From positions 1 to 23,569 of the forward strand of contig JAABVY010000231.1 of the NCBI GenBank assembly GCA_011777135.1: DNA of 23,569 nt. Reading direction: 5' to 3'. The notes beneath the pieces are model-generated. The model was not told where the DNA came from. It made no database searches and saw nothing but the letters and a program-made list of their open reading frames with translations. Shown piece by piece: positions 7,897 through 15,790 of this stretch. Made by a program: the position numbers and the translations under genes. The DNA comes from Candidatus Zixiibacteriota bacterium (GTDB taxonomy: Bacteria; Zixibacteria; MSB-5A5; JAABVY01). Every line of letters begins with the position of its first letter. Within the stretch, counting starts at the first letter, position 1.

Positions 7897-8271
7897 ATGC
7901 CGAATAGACTTGATTTGAAACATTCAAAGTATAACCGCCGGGTTAAGCGGGTTAGAGCTAAAGTTGTCGGTACGCCCGAGCGCCCGCGTCTAAGCGTATG
8001 CAAGTCACTCAAGCATATTTATGCTCAGGTGATTGACGATACAGCGGGAAATACACTGGTGTTTGCGTCATCGCTCTCAAAAGAAGCGAGAGACAAATTC
8101 GAAGATAAGGATAAGAAGACCGATAAGTCATTCAAAGTCGGGCAGCTGATTGCCGAGATGGCGAAAGCCAGAGGTATTGAGAATGTGGTCTTTGACCGCC
8201 AGGGCAGCCGTTATCATGGCCGTATCAAGGCTGTGGCTGAGGGCGCCCGTAAAAGCGGATTGAACTTTTAG
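7897..8271 (+). CDS. rplR: 50S ribosomal protein L18 (uL18)
   Basis: 124 aa. L18 binds 5S rRNA beside L5 in the central protuberance. The basic N-terminus (residues 8-22, RRVKRVRAKV region) is followed by GTPERPRLSVCKSLKHIYAQVIDD and the C-terminal FDRQGSRYHGRIKAVAEGARKSGLNF, all typical of the family. The start ATG follows GGGTGATGTT and is a modest ribosome-binding site. Confidence 0.97.
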   Translation: MPNRLDLKHSKYNRRVKRVRAKVVGTPERPRLSVCKSLKHIYAQVIDDTAGNTLVFASSLSKEARDKFEDKDKKTDKSFKVGQLIAEMAKARGIENVVFDRQGSRYHGRIKAVAEGARKSGLNF

Positions 8272-8282
8272 TAAGGATTATT

Positions 8283-8801
8283 ATGAGGCCTCAGAGACAG
8301 AGATACGAACAAGATGGATTTGAGTTAGACGAGCATGTTATTCATGTAAATCGTGTGGCCAAGGTCGTGAAGGGCGGACGCAAGTTCTCCTTTACCTCCC
8401 TTGTAGCCGTTGGTGATCGTAACGGCTCGGTCGGCGTGGGACTGGGCAAGGCTCTGGAAGTTTCAGGCGCGATCCATAAGGCTACAGATGCGGCCCGTAA
8501 AGATATGGCCAAAGTCTCCATGGTGGGTGGAACCATACCGCACAAGATTATCGGCAAGTTTGGGGCTGCCCGGGTGCTTCTGCGTCCGGCTTCACCCGGT
8601 ACAGGTATCATCGCCGGCGCCGGAGTGCGTGCCATCATGCAGGCCGCAGGGATTCAGGATATTCTCACGAAATCTCTGGGATCATCCAATCCGCAGAATA
8701 TCGTAAAAGCGGCTATGGATGGGCTCAGGAGACTTCGTACAGAGGAAGAGGCTTTGGCTTTTAGAGAGGTAGAACCGGAGAAGAAGTCCGATGCCAGCTA
8801 A
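8283..8801 (+). CDS. rpsE: 30S ribosomal protein S5 (uS5)
   Basis: 172 aa. S5 contributes to mRNA helicase activity and decoding fidelity. The double-stranded-RNA-binding-like N-domain shows NRVAKVVKGGRKFSFTSLV and GDRNGSVGVGLGKALEV. The second domain has GGTIPHKIIGKFGAARVLLRPASPGTG and GAGVRAIMQAAGIQDILTKSLGSSNP. Its end overlaps the rpmD start by 11 bp in another frame, a standard L30 coupling arrangement. Confidence 0.98.
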   Translation: MRPQRQRYEQDGFELDEHVIHVNRVAKVVKGGRKFSFTSLVAVGDRNGSVGVGLGKALEVSGAIHKATDAARKDMAKVSMVGGTIPHKIIGKFGAARVLLRPASPGTGIIAGAGVRAIMQAAGIQDILTKSLGSSNPQNIVKAAMDGLRRLRTEEEALAFREVEPEKKSDAS

Positions 8802-8973
8802 ATTGAAAGTTACACAGGTCAGGTCGCTGAGCGGACGTATCCAGAAGCACCGGCGCACGATTGAAGCGCTGGGATTAAAGAGGATGCATCACAGTGTCAT
8901 TCATGAAGACACTCCGCAAATCCGCGGCATGATAAAGGCGGTTTCGTTCATGGTCAAAGTGGAGGAGGTTTAA
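8791..8973 (+). CDS. rpmD: 50S ribosomal protein L30 (uL30)
   Basis: 60 aa, the usual bacterial length. L30 is a small two-helix, three-strand 50S protein. Family pattern: KVTQVRSLSGRIQKHRRTIEALGLKRMHHSV, then HEDTPQIRGMIKAVSFMVKVEEV. The Shine-Dalgarno GGAG (in CCGGAGAAG) lies inside rpsE. The rplO start follows its stop immediately (TAA then ATG). Confidence 0.96.
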   Translation: MPAKLKVTQVRSLSGRIQKHRRTIEALGLKRMHHSVIHEDTPQIRGMIKAVSFMVKVEEV

Positions 8974-9417
8974 ATGGAGCTTCACAATCTAGAGAAACCG
9001 TCCGGTTCAAAAAAGAATAGAAGACGAGTTGGACGCGGCGCCGGCTCCGGCCAGGGCGGTCAGGGCGGAAGGGGCCACAAGGGCCAGCTCTCGCGTTCTG
9101 GTTACAAGCGCAAGCACTGGAATGAAGGCGGCCAGATGCCATTGGCACGCCGTATCCCTAAGCGCGGATTCGTGAATCCGAATAAAGTCTATTACCAGCT
9201 TGTCAAAGTTGGAGATATTGCGAAAAAATTTACTGAGCCGGGGGAGGTTAATCCCGAGGCCCTGAAGCAGGCGGGATTGATAAAAACCACCGCAGAACCG
9301 ATCAAAATCATGGGTGAGGGTTCGCTCGAGATCGGTTTGACCATCTATGCACAGGCGTTTACAAAATCAGCTGCGGAATTGATTTCCAAAGCCGGTGGAA
9401 AGGCAGAAAAGATATAA
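8974..9417 (+). CDS. rplO: 50S ribosomal protein L15 (uL15)
   Basis: 147 aa. L15 is a late-assembly 50S protein with a long glycine/arginine-rich N-terminal extension that threads through 23S rRNA. That extension is visible as RRVGRGAGSGQGGQGGRGHKG, followed by EGGQMPLARRIPKRGF. The globular domain carries the VKVGDI and ILGxG-type (IMGEGSLE) strands. It has zero-base junctions on both sides: rpmD before it, secY after it. Confidence 0.97.
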   Translation: MELHNLEKPSGSKKNRRRVGRGAGSGQGGQGGRGHKGQLSRSGYKRKHWNEGGQMPLARRIPKRGFVNPNKVYYQLVKVGDIAKKFTEPGEVNPEALKQAGLIKTTAEPIKIMGEGSLEIGLTIYAQAFTKSAAELISKAGGKAEKI

Positions 9418-10737
9418 GTGCTGGAGACATTCAGAAACGTATTCAAAATTAAGGAATTGAGAACCAGAATCCTCTTTACGTTGGGGATTTTGGTTGTTTA
9501 TCGTATAGGGGGCCATATTCCCACTCCGGGTATCGATGGCGATGCGCTGTTCCGTTTCTTCAACCAGCCCGGCGGAGGAGGCACTCTGTTTGGCCTGTTT
9601 GACCTGTTTGTGGGAGGCGCATTTACAAAGGCGACTATATTCTCGCTTGGCATTATGCCCTATATCTCGGCCTCGATTATTTTGCAGCTTTTGGGACCGG
9701 TGGTACCTCACCTGCAAAGACTGCAGAAAGAGGGTGAGGAGGGACGTCGCAAAATCACGCAGTATACCCGTTATGGTACGGTACTTATTGCCGCCCTGCA
9801 GGCTTACGGAACCTCCGTCTTCCTGCAGTCGCTTAACGCCCAGACCGGGACGTTGATCGTCACCAATCCCGGTATCGGATTTCAACTCTTGACCATGCTG
9901 ACCTTCACCACTGGAACGATCTTCATTATGTGGCTGGGTGAGAAAATCACAGAGCGTGGTATCGGGAACGGTATATCACTGATCATCTTCATCGGGATCG
10001 TGGCCAGGATTGTGCCGGGAGTAATGGGAGAGGTGCAGAAGATCATCTATGATCCCAGCCGTATAGCCGGCGCGATTGTAATTATGGCCTTGATGGTTGC
10101 CGTGATCGCCGCCGTTATCATGGTTACCAGAGCCCAGCGCAGGATTCCAGTCCAGTATGCCAAGAGAGTGGTCGGAAGAAAGGTCTACGGCGGACAGGCG
10201 ACACACCTGCCGTTGTCGGTCAACACTGCCGGTGTTATTCCGATTATTTTCGCGCAGTCGATCATGTTTGCGCCCCAGACCCTGGCGACATTCTTCCCAG
10301 GCTCGGGAATCGCGCAGTTCTTGAATACGCATTTCAACTTCACATCCGTTTTTTATAATATAATTTATGGTATTGTAATCGTCTTCTTTGCCTTCTTCTA
10401 CACCGCGATAGTAATCAATCCGGTGCAGCTGGCTGACAACATGAAGAGCCAGGGCGGATTTATTCCGGGCAAACGTCCAGGCAAAGCCACGGCTAATTAT
10501 ATCGACAAGGTCCTGACCCGTATCACGCTGCCGGGCGCAATCTTTTTTGCCTTGATAGCGGTGCTGCCTAACTTCCTGATGGGATATGCAGGGGTGCGGT
10601 TCTACTTCGGGGGCACATCCGTGCTGATTCTGGTCGGTGTGGCTCTGGACACACTGCAACAGATAGAGTCGCATCTGTTGATGCGCCATTATGACGGCTT
10701 TATCAAGAAAGGCAAGATACGTGGGAGGTCATACTAA
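9418..10737 (+). CDS. secY: Protein translocase channel subunit SecY
   Basis: 439 aa, normal length. SecY forms the inner-membrane protein-conducting channel with SecE and SecG, driven by SecA or fed by the ribosome. Ten membrane helices are discernible. Family motifs: GIMPYISASIILQLL (TM2), GEKITERGIGNGISLIIF (TM4), RRIPVQYAKR (cytosolic loop), PLSVNTAGVIPIIFA (TM7) and the GGFIPGKRPG loop before TM9. The GTG start at 9418 abuts the rplO stop, so the genes are probably translationally coupled. Confidence 0.98.
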   Translation: MLETFRNVFKIKELRTRILFTLGILVVYRIGGHIPTPGIDGDALFRFFNQPGGGGTLFGLFDLFVGGAFTKATIFSLGIMPYISASIILQLLGPVVPHLQRLQKEGEEGRRKITQYTRYGTVLIAALQAYGTSVFLQSLNAQTGTLIVTNPGIGFQLLTMLTFTTGTIFIMWLGEKITERGIGNGISLIIFIGIVARIVPGVMGEVQKIIYDPSRIAGAIVIMALMVAVIAAVIMVTRAQRRIPVQYAKRVVGRKVYGGQATHLPLSVNTAGVIPIIFAQSIMFAPQTLATFFPGSGIAQFLNTHFNFTSVFYNIIYGIVIVFFAFFYTAIVINPVQLADNMKSQGGFIPGKRPGKATANYIDKVLTRITLPGAIFFALIAVLPNFLMGYAGVRFYFGGTSVLILVGVALDTLQQIESHLLMRHYDGFIKKGKIRGRSY

Positions 10738-10738
10738 T

Positions 10739-11383
10739 ATGCTGCTGGTAATGTTGGGTCCTCCGGGATCGGGCAAGGGCACGCAGGCATCCCGGCTGGC
10801 TGAGAAGCTGGATTTACATCATCTGTCAACCGGCGATATGCTAAGGTCAGCTGTTAAAAATGAAACAGAATTGGGCAAAAAAGCAAAAGAATATATGGAA
10901 AAAGGCGATCTGGTTCCTGACAGCCTGATACTGGATATGATTCGCGAGACGATCAAAAATGATCAGGGTTCAGGATTCATCTTCGATGGATTCCCGCGCA
11001 CCATTCCCCAGGCGGAAGGGCTTGATAAAATGCTCCAGTCTGAGGGTGAAGAGCTTGACGGCGCTCTAAATCTGGATGTCTCGGATCAGGAAGTGATTAA
11101 GCGGCTTTCCGGGCGGTATTTTTGTCCGCAGTGCCAGAGAACCTATAATTATCCCTCGAATCTGCCCGAGCAAGAGGGCTTTTGCGATGAATGCGGCGTT
11201 GAGCTGCAGAAGCGCAAGGATGATACGGAAGAAGTTGTTAAAAACAGGCTGGAAGTCTATAAAAAGCAGACCCAGCCCCTGATAGATTATTATAAAGATA
11301 AGTCGATTCTGGTAAATGTTGATGGTGAACGTGATATCGGTGTGATTTTCAATGATCTCGTCACCATAACCCAGAGTTTGTAG
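10739..11383 (+). CDS. adk: Adenylate kinase, zinc-lid type
   Basis: 214 aa. It catalyses ATP + AMP = 2 ADP in the cytosol. The P-loop GPPGSGKGT is at residues 7-15, the AMP-binding DGFPRT at 83-88, and LSTGDMLR at 29-36. Cys129, Cys132, Cys149 and Cys152 form a four-cysteine Zn lid of the Gram-positive or FCB kind. ATG 10739 is chosen: GGGAGG lies 8 nt upstream and the P-loop position is then canonical. An in-frame ATG at 10691 would overlap secY and add 16 unrelated residues. Confidence 0.98.
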   Translation: MLLVMLGPPGSGKGTQASRLAEKLDLHHLSTGDMLRSAVKNETELGKKAKEYMEKGDLVPDSLILDMIRETIKNDQGSGFIFDGFPRTIPQAEGLDKMLQSEGEELDGALNLDVSDQEVIKRLSGRYFCPQCQRTYNYPSNLPEQEGFCDECGVELQKRKDDTEEVVKNRLEVYKKQTQPLIDYYKDKSILVNVDGERDIGVIFNDLVTITQSL

Positions 11384-11395
11384 TTGCGGTGCTGA

Positions 11396-12145
11396 ATGAT
11401 TGAACTCAAGTCGCCGCGTGAGATTGAGTTGATGAGGGCGGCAGGTAAGATTGTCGCCGAAACACATAAGCTTGTAAAGGAGGAAGCGAAACCGGGAGTT
11501 TCGACCTTAAGGCTCGATGAACTCGCCGAGGAGTATATAAGGTCTCAGGGTGCGGTACCATCATTTCTGAATTACAGCGGATATCCTGCCACCCTGTGTA
11601 TCTCGTTTGACGACCAGGTTGTACATGGAATTCCCTCGAAAAATCGGGTGATTAAAGAGGGACAGCTGGTTAAAATCGATGTTGGTGCAAAGAAAGACGG
11701 TTATCACGGCGATGCCGCCAAGTCATTTTACATCGGCGAACTGGATGAAAAGACCGATAGACTCCTCAGTGTTACTGAGACAGCATTAATGCGGGGAATC
11801 GGGCAGGCCGTAATAGGGAACTTTTTGGGTGATATTTCGTTTGCAATACAGAAAACCGCTGAGGATGATGGCTTTTCCGTTGTCCGTGATCTCGTGGGTC
11901 ATGGAATCGGAAAAAACCTACATGAGGAGCCTCAGGTTCCCAATTATGGTAATCCCAGGACAGGCGTAAAATTAGAAGAAGGTATGACAATTGCGATCGA
12001 GCCGATGGTGAATGAAGGTGGATGGGCCGTCAGGGTTCTTGAGGACGAATGGACGGTCGTTACCGCTGATGGTTCTCGCTCGGCGCATTTTGAACATACG
12101 ATAGCGATAACAAAGAATGGAGCGAGGATCTTAACCAAGATCTAA
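11396..12145 (+). CDS. map: Methionine aminopeptidase, type I
   Basis: 249 aa. It removes the initiator methionine from nascent proteins. The five dinuclear-metal ligands are present: Asp95, Asp106, His169, Glu202 and Glu233, matching the spacing of E. coli MetAP. Substrate His77 lies in VVHGIP. There is no N-terminal zinc-finger or SH3 extension, so it is the short type Ia form. The Shine-Dalgarno before ATG 11396 is weak. The stop lies one base before infA, in the conserved secY-adk-map-infA order. Confidence 0.98.
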   Translation: MIELKSPREIELMRAAGKIVAETHKLVKEEAKPGVSTLRLDELAEEYIRSQGAVPSFLNYSGYPATLCISFDDQVVHGIPSKNRVIKEGQLVKIDVGAKKDGYHGDAAKSFYIGELDEKTDRLLSVTETALMRGIGQAVIGNFLGDISFAIQKTAEDDGFSVVRDLVGHGIGKNLHEEPQVPNYGNPRTGVKLEEGMTIAIEPMVNEGGWAVRVLEDEWTVVTADGSRSAHFEHTIAITKNGARILTKI

Positions 12146-12146
12146 T

Positions 12147-12365
12147 ATGGCCAAAGAAGAATCTATAAAAGTTGAAGGGAAGGTAATAGAGCCCCTTCCT
12201 AACGCGATGTTTCGGGTGGAGCTGTCCAATGGGCATATAGTTACCGCCCATATATCCGGCAAGATGAGAATGAATTTTATTAAGATTCTTCCGGGGGATA
12301 AGGTGACTATGGAACTTTCGCCCTATGATTTGTCTAAAGGAAGAATAGTCTATCGCTATAAGTAA
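12147..12365 (+). CDS. infA: Translation initiation factor IF-1
   Basis: 72 aa, the standard length. It is a single OB-fold S1-like domain that binds the 30S A site during initiation. Pattern: KVEGKVIEPLPNAMFRVEL, NGHIVTAHISGKMRMNFI and GDKVTMELSPYDLSKGRI with terminal VYRYK. The ATG is one base after the map stop, with little independent Shine-Dalgarno sequence, so coupling with map is likely. Confidence 0.98.
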   Translation: MAKEESIKVEGKVIEPLPNAMFRVELSNGHIVTAHISGKMRMNFIKILPGDKVTMELSPYDLSKGRIVYRYK

Positions 12366-12401
12366 GAGAATTATTGAGATTTCTATATAAGTGAGGATTT
12401 T

Positions 12402-12515
12402 ATGAAAGTACGGTCATCGATAAAGAAGCGCTGCGAACATTGCAAGATTATCCGTCGCAGGGGTGTTCTGCGCGTTATCTGCAAGAATCCTCGTCATAAG
12501 CAGAAACAGGGCTAA
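12402..12515 (+). CDS. rpmJ: 50S ribosomal protein L36, zinc-binding type (bL36)
   Basis: 37 codons, a common length for this protein. The protein starts MKVRSSIKKRCEHCKIIRRR and has the zinc ligands Cys11, Cys14, Cys27 and His32, so it is the C+ form. L36 is a small Zn-ribbon protein near the L7/L12 stalk base. GTGAGG precedes the ATG at 12402. It lies between infA and rpsM as in most bacteria, and its stop overlaps the AAGGAGG that serves rpsM. Confidence 0.97.
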   Translation: MKVRSSIKKRCEHCKIIRRRGVLRVICKNPRHKQKQG

Positions 12516-12524
12516 GGAGGAAGT

Positions 12525-12905
12525 GTGGCTCGTTTAGCAGGTGTAGATTTACCGAGAGAAAAGCGGATTGATATCGCTTTAACATATATATACGGCATCG
12601 GGCGGTCAACCGCCAACGAGATTATCAAAAAGACCGGCGTTGATCCCTCGGTGCGGGTCCACTCACTGACCGAGGAAGATATTACCAAGCTCAGGTCGGA
12701 GCTCGATAACTACAGAGTCGAAGGTGTTCTCCGCGGCGAAGTAATGATGAACATCAAGCGGCTGATCGATATCGGCTCCTATCGTGGACTCAGGCACCGT
12801 CGCGGCCTGCCTGTACATGGGCAGAGAACCAAGACAAATGCCAGAACCCGTAAAGGTCCCAGAAAGACAGTAGGCGGAAAGAAGAAAGCGCCGTCGCCCA
12901 AGTAA
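12525..12905 (+). CDS. rpsM: 30S ribosomal protein S13 (uS13)
   Basis: 126 aa. S13 lies in the 30S head, contacts P-site tRNA through its C-terminal tail and forms bridges to L5. Motifs: ARLAGVDLPREKRIDIALTYIYGIG, and the C-terminal GSYRGLRHRRGLPVHGQRTKTNARTRKG. GTG 12525 is preceded by AAGGAGG. The basic tail (GGKKKAPSPK) is of usual length. It is first of the alpha-operon trio S13-S11-S4. Confidence 0.98.
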   Translation: MARLAGVDLPREKRIDIALTYIYGIGRSTANEIIKKTGVDPSVRVHSLTEEDITKLRSELDNYRVEGVLRGEVMMNIKRLIDIGSYRGLRHRRGLPVHGQRTKTNARTRKGPRKTVGGKKKAPSPK

Positions 12906-12934
12906 AAAAAACAGGTTAACTGCGAGGAGTTTTA

Positions 12935-13327
12935 GTGGCTGATCCTAAGAAGAGAAAAGGAAGAAAAAAAGTCAAACGTGCCGAGGCGGTGGGCGTCGCT
13001 CATGTCAAGGCAACATTCAATAATACCCAGATCTGCATCTCCGACAGAAAGGGAAATGTGATCTCATGGTCTACAGCCGGCAAAGTGGGCTTTAAGGGCT
13101 CCAAGAAAAGCACTCCCTTCGCAGCACAGGTGGCATCCGATGCCGCCGCCAAAGAAGCGATGGATGCCGGCGTAAGAAAGGTCGAGGTATGGGTCAAGGG
13201 TCCCGGCGCGGGCCGCGAAGCGGCAATCAGGTCGCTGCAGGCTGCCGGGCTTGAGATCAGTGCCATCAGGGATGTCACTCCCATTCCTCACAACGGATGT
13301 CGTCCATCCAAAAGAAGAAGAGTTTAG
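12935..13327 (+). CDS. rpsK: 30S ribosomal protein S11 (uS11)
   Basis: 130 aa. S11 is a platform protein near the mRNA exit. HVKATFNNTQICISDRKGN, the GFKGSKKSTPFAAQVASDAA stretch and the end DVTPIPHNGCRPSKRRRV are diagnostic. The start is GTG 12935, with GAGGAG 6 nt upstream. The N-terminal 15 residues are highly basic, as is usual in many phyla. Confidence 0.98.
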   Translation: MADPKKRKGRKKVKRAEAVGVAHVKATFNNTQICISDRKGNVISWSTAGKVGFKGSKKSTPFAAQVASDAAAKEAMDAGVRKVEVWVKGPGAGREAAIRSLQAAGLEISAIRDVTPIPHNGCRPSKRRRV

Positions 13328-13339
13328 AAAGGATAATAG

Positions 13340-13969
13340 ATGGCAAGATATCGGGGAAGCGTCTGCAGATTATGCAGGAGAGAAAGCGAAAAGCTGTTTC
13401 TTAAAGGTTCGCGCTGCTATTCTGAAAAATGTGCGATCGAGAGAAGGAATTTCCCTCCCGGGCAGCATGGATTCAATGTCCGCCGCAAGATTTCGGATTA
13501 CGGGATACAGCTTCGCGAAAAGCAGAAAGTCAAAAGAATATATGGTCTTCTGGAGAACCAGTTTCACAATTACTACCTGAAAGCCACGCGTCAGAAGGGT
13601 GTGACCGGCGAAAACCTGCTGGTATTCCTGGAGACCCGCCTGGACAACATCATTTACAGGCTGGGCTTTGCACCTTCACGCAAGTCTGCCAGGCAGCTTG
13701 TGCGCCACAGGCATTTCATGGTAAACGGAAGGGTTGTGGATGTTCCGTCTTATCTGCTTCGTCCCGGTGATGTTGTCAAAGTGAAGGAAAAAAGTAAGGG
13801 TCTGGATATTATCCATATGGCCCTGAGAGAATCCGATAGAGCTGTCGATTTACCCTGGCTTAGAGTGAATAAGGCCAATCTGGAAGGCGAGCTTCTGGAA
13901 AGGCCCAAGCGTGAAGATATTCCGCTCACCTGTCAGGAACAGCTTATCGTAGAGCTTTATTCAAAGTAA
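13340..13969 (+). CDS. rpsD: 30S ribosomal protein S4, zinc-binding type (uS4)
   Basis: 209 aa. S4 nucleates 30S assembly and shapes the mRNA entry site with S3 and S5. Cys9, Cys12, Cys26 and Cys31 match the Zn-finger pattern known from Thermus S4. The S4 RNA-binding domain shows RLDNIIYRLGFAPSRKSARQLV-type sequence with RHRHFMVNG about residues 115-130. In E. coli S4 represses the alpha operon; no leader pseudoknot was recognised here. Confidence 0.98.
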   Translation: MARYRGSVCRLCRRESEKLFLKGSRCYSEKCAIERRNFPPGQHGFNVRRKISDYGIQLREKQKVKRIYGLLENQFHNYYLKATRQKGVTGENLLVFLETRLDNIIYRLGFAPSRKSARQLVRHRHFMVNGRVVDVPSYLLRPGDVVKVKEKSKGLDIIHMALRESDRAVDLPWLRVNKANLEGELLERPKREDIPLTCQEQLIVELYSK

Positions 13970-13987
13970 TCTGGGAGGCGCTTTAAT

Positions 13988-14974
13988 ATGAAATGGAAAC
14001 CGTTGACAATGCCCAAGGAAGTGGTAAAAGAAACTAATACCGAAACACCTTTCTACGCCCGGTTTGTGTTCGAGCCGCTGGAAAGAGGATTCGGAACTAC
14101 CATTGGGAATGCCCTCCGCAGAGTACTTCTCGCATCCATTCATGGCGCTGCCGTGACTGCTGTGAGAATTGACGGTGTACTGCATGAGTTCAGTACACTC
14201 GAGGGCGTGTATGAGGATGTTACCGACATCATTCTCAATATTAAGAGACTCTGGGTCAGGCTCGATGCCGATGAGCCCAAAACCATTACTCTTGAAGTCG
14301 ACAAGGCCGGTAAATACTCGGCCGCAGACATAGAAACCGGTTCCGACGTTACGATATTGAATCCTGATCTGCATATTGTTGAATTGACCAAGGATGTCAA
14401 GATCAAGATCGAGATGCACGTCGATACCGGCCGGGGTTATGTTCTGGCTGAAGCACATCGCGATCCCGAGGCCCCCAAGGGCACCATCTATGTCGATTCT
14501 CTTTTCTCACCGGTGATCAAAGTTAATTACACCGTCGAAAATACGCGTGTCGGTCAGAGCACCGATTACGATCGATTGATTATGGATATCACGACCAACG
14601 GCGTAATCGTTCCCGAGGACGCTCTGGGTTATGCGGCCAAGATTCTGAAAGACCATGTCATGCCCATGATTCATATCGATGAAGAGATTATCGAGGAAGT
14701 GGAAGAAGAAGAGGACGAAGAAACGATCAGAATCCGGCAGCTATTGAATACCCGGGTCGACGAACTCGAGCTTTCTGTCAGGTCCTCGAACTGCCTCCGG
14801 GCGGCCAATATTCAAACCCTTGCAGATCTGGTGCGCAAAACCGAATCCGAGATGCTGAAGTATCGCAATTTCGGCAGAAAGTCGCTGACAGAACTGAATA
14901 GCATTCTTGATGAGCTCGGCCTGTCGTTCGGTATGGATGTTGACAAGTATTTTGAAAATCAGAAAGAGAAGTAA
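13988..14974 (+). CDS. rpoA: DNA-directed RNA polymerase subunit alpha
   Basis: 328 aa, usual length. The N-terminal domain (about residues 1-230) dimerises and nucleates the polymerase; ERGFGTTIGNALRRVLL at 32-48 is the diagnostic helix. A strongly acidic linker (residues 231-246) leads to the C-terminal domain. RSSNCLRAANIQTLADLV and YRNFGRKSLTEL (about 265-302) include the arginine, asparagine and cysteine of the UP-element contact determinant. GGGAGG precedes ATG 13988. Confidence 0.98.
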   Translation: MKWKPLTMPKEVVKETNTETPFYARFVFEPLERGFGTTIGNALRRVLLASIHGAAVTAVRIDGVLHEFSTLEGVYEDVTDIILNIKRLWVRLDADEPKTITLEVDKAGKYSAADIETGSDVTILNPDLHIVELTKDVKIKIEMHVDTGRGYVLAEAHRDPEAPKGTIYVDSLFSPVIKVNYTVENTRVGQSTDYDRLIMDITTNGVIVPEDALGYAAKILKDHVMPMIHIDEEIIEEVEEEEDEETIRIRQLLNTRVDELELSVRSSNCLRAANIQTLADLVRKTESEMLKYRNFGRKSLTELNSILDELGLSFGMDVDKYFENQKEK

Positions 14975-14979
14975 AGCAA

Positions 14980-15648
14980 ATGAGACACGGCAAGAAGATA
15001 CACAAGCTGAATCGGCCGGCCGAACATCGCAAAGCCGTACTAAATAATCTGGCTATGGCGCTGATTACAAGGAAACAGATCCAGACGACCGAGTCCAAGG
15101 CCAAGGCCCTTAAGCCGTATATCGACCGTCTGATTTCAACCGCTCTTCAGGATACCCTTTCAGCCAGAAGACGAGTTGCCCAGCATCTACCTAATAAGGA
15201 AGCCTTCAAAGAGCTCTTCAATAATATAGTTCCTAAACTCGAGGGACGGACGTCAGGTTTCTCACGCATAGTAAAGTTCAGGAGCAGGCGCGGAGATGGA
15301 GCGCCCATGTCTATTGTCCAGCTTCTCCTTGAAGAAGAACCTGAGAAAAAAGGCCGCAAAAAAGGAAAGAAAAAAGCAGCCGCGAAGGCGGCCCCGGCGG
15401 CCAAAAAGGCCAAGGAGGAAAAAGAGTCCGAACCTGAAAAGCCGGAAGAACCGGAACCGGAAAAAACCGAAGCCGTAGAGGGAAAGACCCCGGTCGAGAA
15501 GGGAGAAGCCCAGGCCGCCGTGGCGGAAGAGACAGTCACGGGGGCTGCAGAGGAAGGCGCCGAGGAAGAGCCGGACCCTGAACCTGAAGAGGAGAAGCCT
15601 AAGGAAGAGAAACCGAAAGCCGATAAATCAAAGAAGAAAAAGGAATAA
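14980..15648 (+). CDS. rplQ: 50S ribosomal protein L17 (bL17) with long acidic/basic tail
   Basis: 222 aa against about 117-127 usually. L17 lies at the tunnel-exit side of the 50S. The core (1-117) shows MRHGKKIHKLNRPAEHRKAVLNNL and the LEGRTSGFSRIVKFRSRRGDGAPM signature. Residues 118-222 are low complexity: Lys/Ala-rich, then Glu/Pro-rich, ending in KKKKE. The same frame stays open with no sign of frameshift. It is the last gene of the superoperon; the terminator palindrome starts 22 bp after its stop. Confidence 0.97.
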   Translation: MRHGKKIHKLNRPAEHRKAVLNNLAMALITRKQIQTTESKAKALKPYIDRLISTALQDTLSARRRVAQHLPNKEAFKELFNNIVPKLEGRTSGFSRIVKFRSRRGDGAPMSIVQLLLEEEPEKKGRKKGKKKAAAKAAPAAKKAKEEKESEPEKPEEPEPEKTEAVEGKTPVEKGEAQAAVAEETVTGAAEEGAEEEPDPEPEEEKPKEEKPKADKSKKKKE

Positions 15649-15669
15649 AAAGATAGATTCTTTTATCCG

Positions 15670-15696
15670 GCAGTCTCATATGAGACTGCTTTTTTT
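15670..15696 (+). terminator. Rho-independent terminator of the ribosomal superoperon
   Basis: GCAGTCTCAT/ATGAGACTGC is a perfect 10-bp inverted repeat (15670-15689), directly followed by seven T residues (15690-15696). The folded form would close on a short ATAT loop. The T-run is on the plus side only, so it serves rplQ and not the convergent minus-strand genes. Confidence 0.9.
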
Positions 15697-15724
15697 ATGA
15701 TATTTACTAAGGGATATTTTACTT

Positions 15725-15756
15725 CCTGATCACCCTGGCGTCAAGGTGCGATCAGG
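15725..15756. other. Hairpin in the convergent intergenic region
   Basis: CCTGATC (15725-15731) pairs with GATCAGG (15750-15756), with an inner ACC/GGT (15732-15734 and 15745-15747). It sits 35-66 bp beyond the stop of the minus-strand TPR gene. Read from that strand no T-run follows, so it is at best a weak or Rho-assisted end signal or an mRNA 3' stabiliser. Confidence 0.4.
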
Positions 15757-15790
15757 CGGAAGCAAGATCTGATGAGAGCCCCGGTGGAAT

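Noticed and set aside
9976..10689. 237-codon minus-strand open frame inside secY
   Set aside because: It lies fully antisense to a well-conserved secY. Its composition is the mirror of membrane-helix codons and it has no family motif.
10691..10738. Upstream in-frame start for adk that would add 16 residues
   Set aside because: It would overlap secY by 47 bp, lacks a Shine-Dalgarno and moves the P-loop away from its usual N-terminal position.
1..15648. Classical ribosomal-protein autoregulatory leaders (L4, S8, S4 targets)
   Set aside because: The S10 leader is outside the window, and I could not recognise the S8 or S4 target structures at their usual positions.
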